The notes below the pieces were generated by a model, which worked only from the letters and a program-made list of their open reading frames with translations, ran no database searches and was not told the origin of the DNA. The translations under genes and the position numbers were made by a program. Positions 38,641 to 38,792 of a stretch of DNA of 38,792 bases are shown here, piece after piece. How positions within the stretch are numbered: the stretch's first letter is position 1; each line of letters starts with the position of its first letter. Source of the stretch: Bacillota bacterium. Its GTDB lineage: Bacteria > Bacillota > Clostridia > Peptostreptococcales > Anaerovoracaceae. The stretch spans positions 1 through 38,792 of the forward strand of contig JAFYYP010000039.1 in the NCBI GenBank assembly GCA_017557505.1. The letters are read 5' to 3'.

Positions 38641-38792
38641 ATGGCTAAAAGAACAGACGTCAAAAAAGTACTTATCATCGGCTCCGGTCCCATCGTGATC
38701 GGCCAGGCCGCGGAATTCGACTACGCAGGCACGCAGGCCTGCCTGGCGCTCAAGGAGGAAGGATATCAGGTGATCCTGTGCAACTCCAACCC
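38641..38792 (+). CDS. carB: Carbamoyl-phosphate synthase large subunit, 5' end only
   Basis: Only the first 50 codons are in the window. [20 protein letters not shown] and [20 protein letters not shown] form the conserved N-terminal CarB start and ATP-grasp entry. The enzyme makes carbamoyl phosphate for pyrimidines and arginine. The ribosome site GGAGG lies eight bases upstream. carA is not directly upstream, the preceding gene being pyrC. Confidence 0.95.
   Translation, partial: MAKRTDVKKVLIIGSGPIVIGQAAEFDYAGTQACLALKEEGYQVILCNSN

Noticed and set aside
1-38792. CRISPR arrays, tRNA or rRNA genes, insertion sequences
   Set aside because: Short gaps and both strands were read; no regularly spaced repeats, tRNA-like cloverleafs, rRNA stretches or transposase frames were recognised.

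Overview
The window looks like a chromosomal segment of an anaerobic Firmicute (class Clostridia, probably gut-associated). The grounds are a Na+-translocating biotin decarboxylase, B12-dependent ethanolamine degradation under an ANTAR two-component system, SLH-domain surface proteins, an ECF-type vitamin transporter subunit, PyrR-type attenuation of pyrimidine genes and AGGAGG ribosome sites. Most of the DNA is GC-rich with short gaps and many stop/start overlaps. One SLH surface-protein gene (18511-21792) is visibly richer in A and T. Genus cannot be fixed from the sequence. No rRNA, tRNA, CRISPR array or transposase was seen, and no stretch above 300 bases lacks a gene.

Layout. From 1 to 27175 every gene lies on the minus strand. 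(a) 10261 down to 1 is one tightly packed series: MoxR ATPase, DUF58 protein, TgpA-like membrane protein, a lipoprotein resembling half of a metal/B12-binding protein, an ECF transporter S component, a metallophosphoesterase, eutV, eutW, then an ANTAR-controlled terminator, then eutA and eutB (cut by the window edge). (b) 10379-11806 is a secreted SLH protein with a 5'-nucleotidase C-terminal domain but no catalytic domain. (c) 15840 down to 11911 is birA-oadA-oadG-biotin carrier-oadB, so the biotin ligase is encoded with the decarboxylase that needs it; birA appears to be leaderless. (d) 18409-15939 holds an M29 aminopeptidase and an rRNA methyltransferase. (e) 21792-18511 is a 1093-residue SLH protein with four tandem repeats of about 205 residues. 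(f) 27175-21933 is a five-gene series: formamidase/acetamidase, galE, a membrane-anchored phosphodiester glycosidase, an unknown anchored protein and a lipoprotein with an OB-like fold.

From 27176 on, gene orientation alternates: arginase (+) with a good ARG box beside its promoter; a DUF523 protein, a lipoprotein and an amidohydrolase (-), with an 89-bp inverted-repeat element; an ABC exporter (+); an ECF sigma/anti-sigma pair and an aspartate/glutamate racemase (-); an SPFH membrane protein with a ribbon-helix-helix partner (+) behind a palindromic operator; a small Cys-rich protein (-); and pyrC-carB (+) behind a PyrR attenuator, with an unexplained structured RNA element between pyrC and carB.

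The observations most worth following up are the ANTAR dual hairpin before eutA, the pyrC-carB intergenic RNA, the four-repeat SLH protein, the half binding protein beside an ECF S component, and the arginase ARG box.
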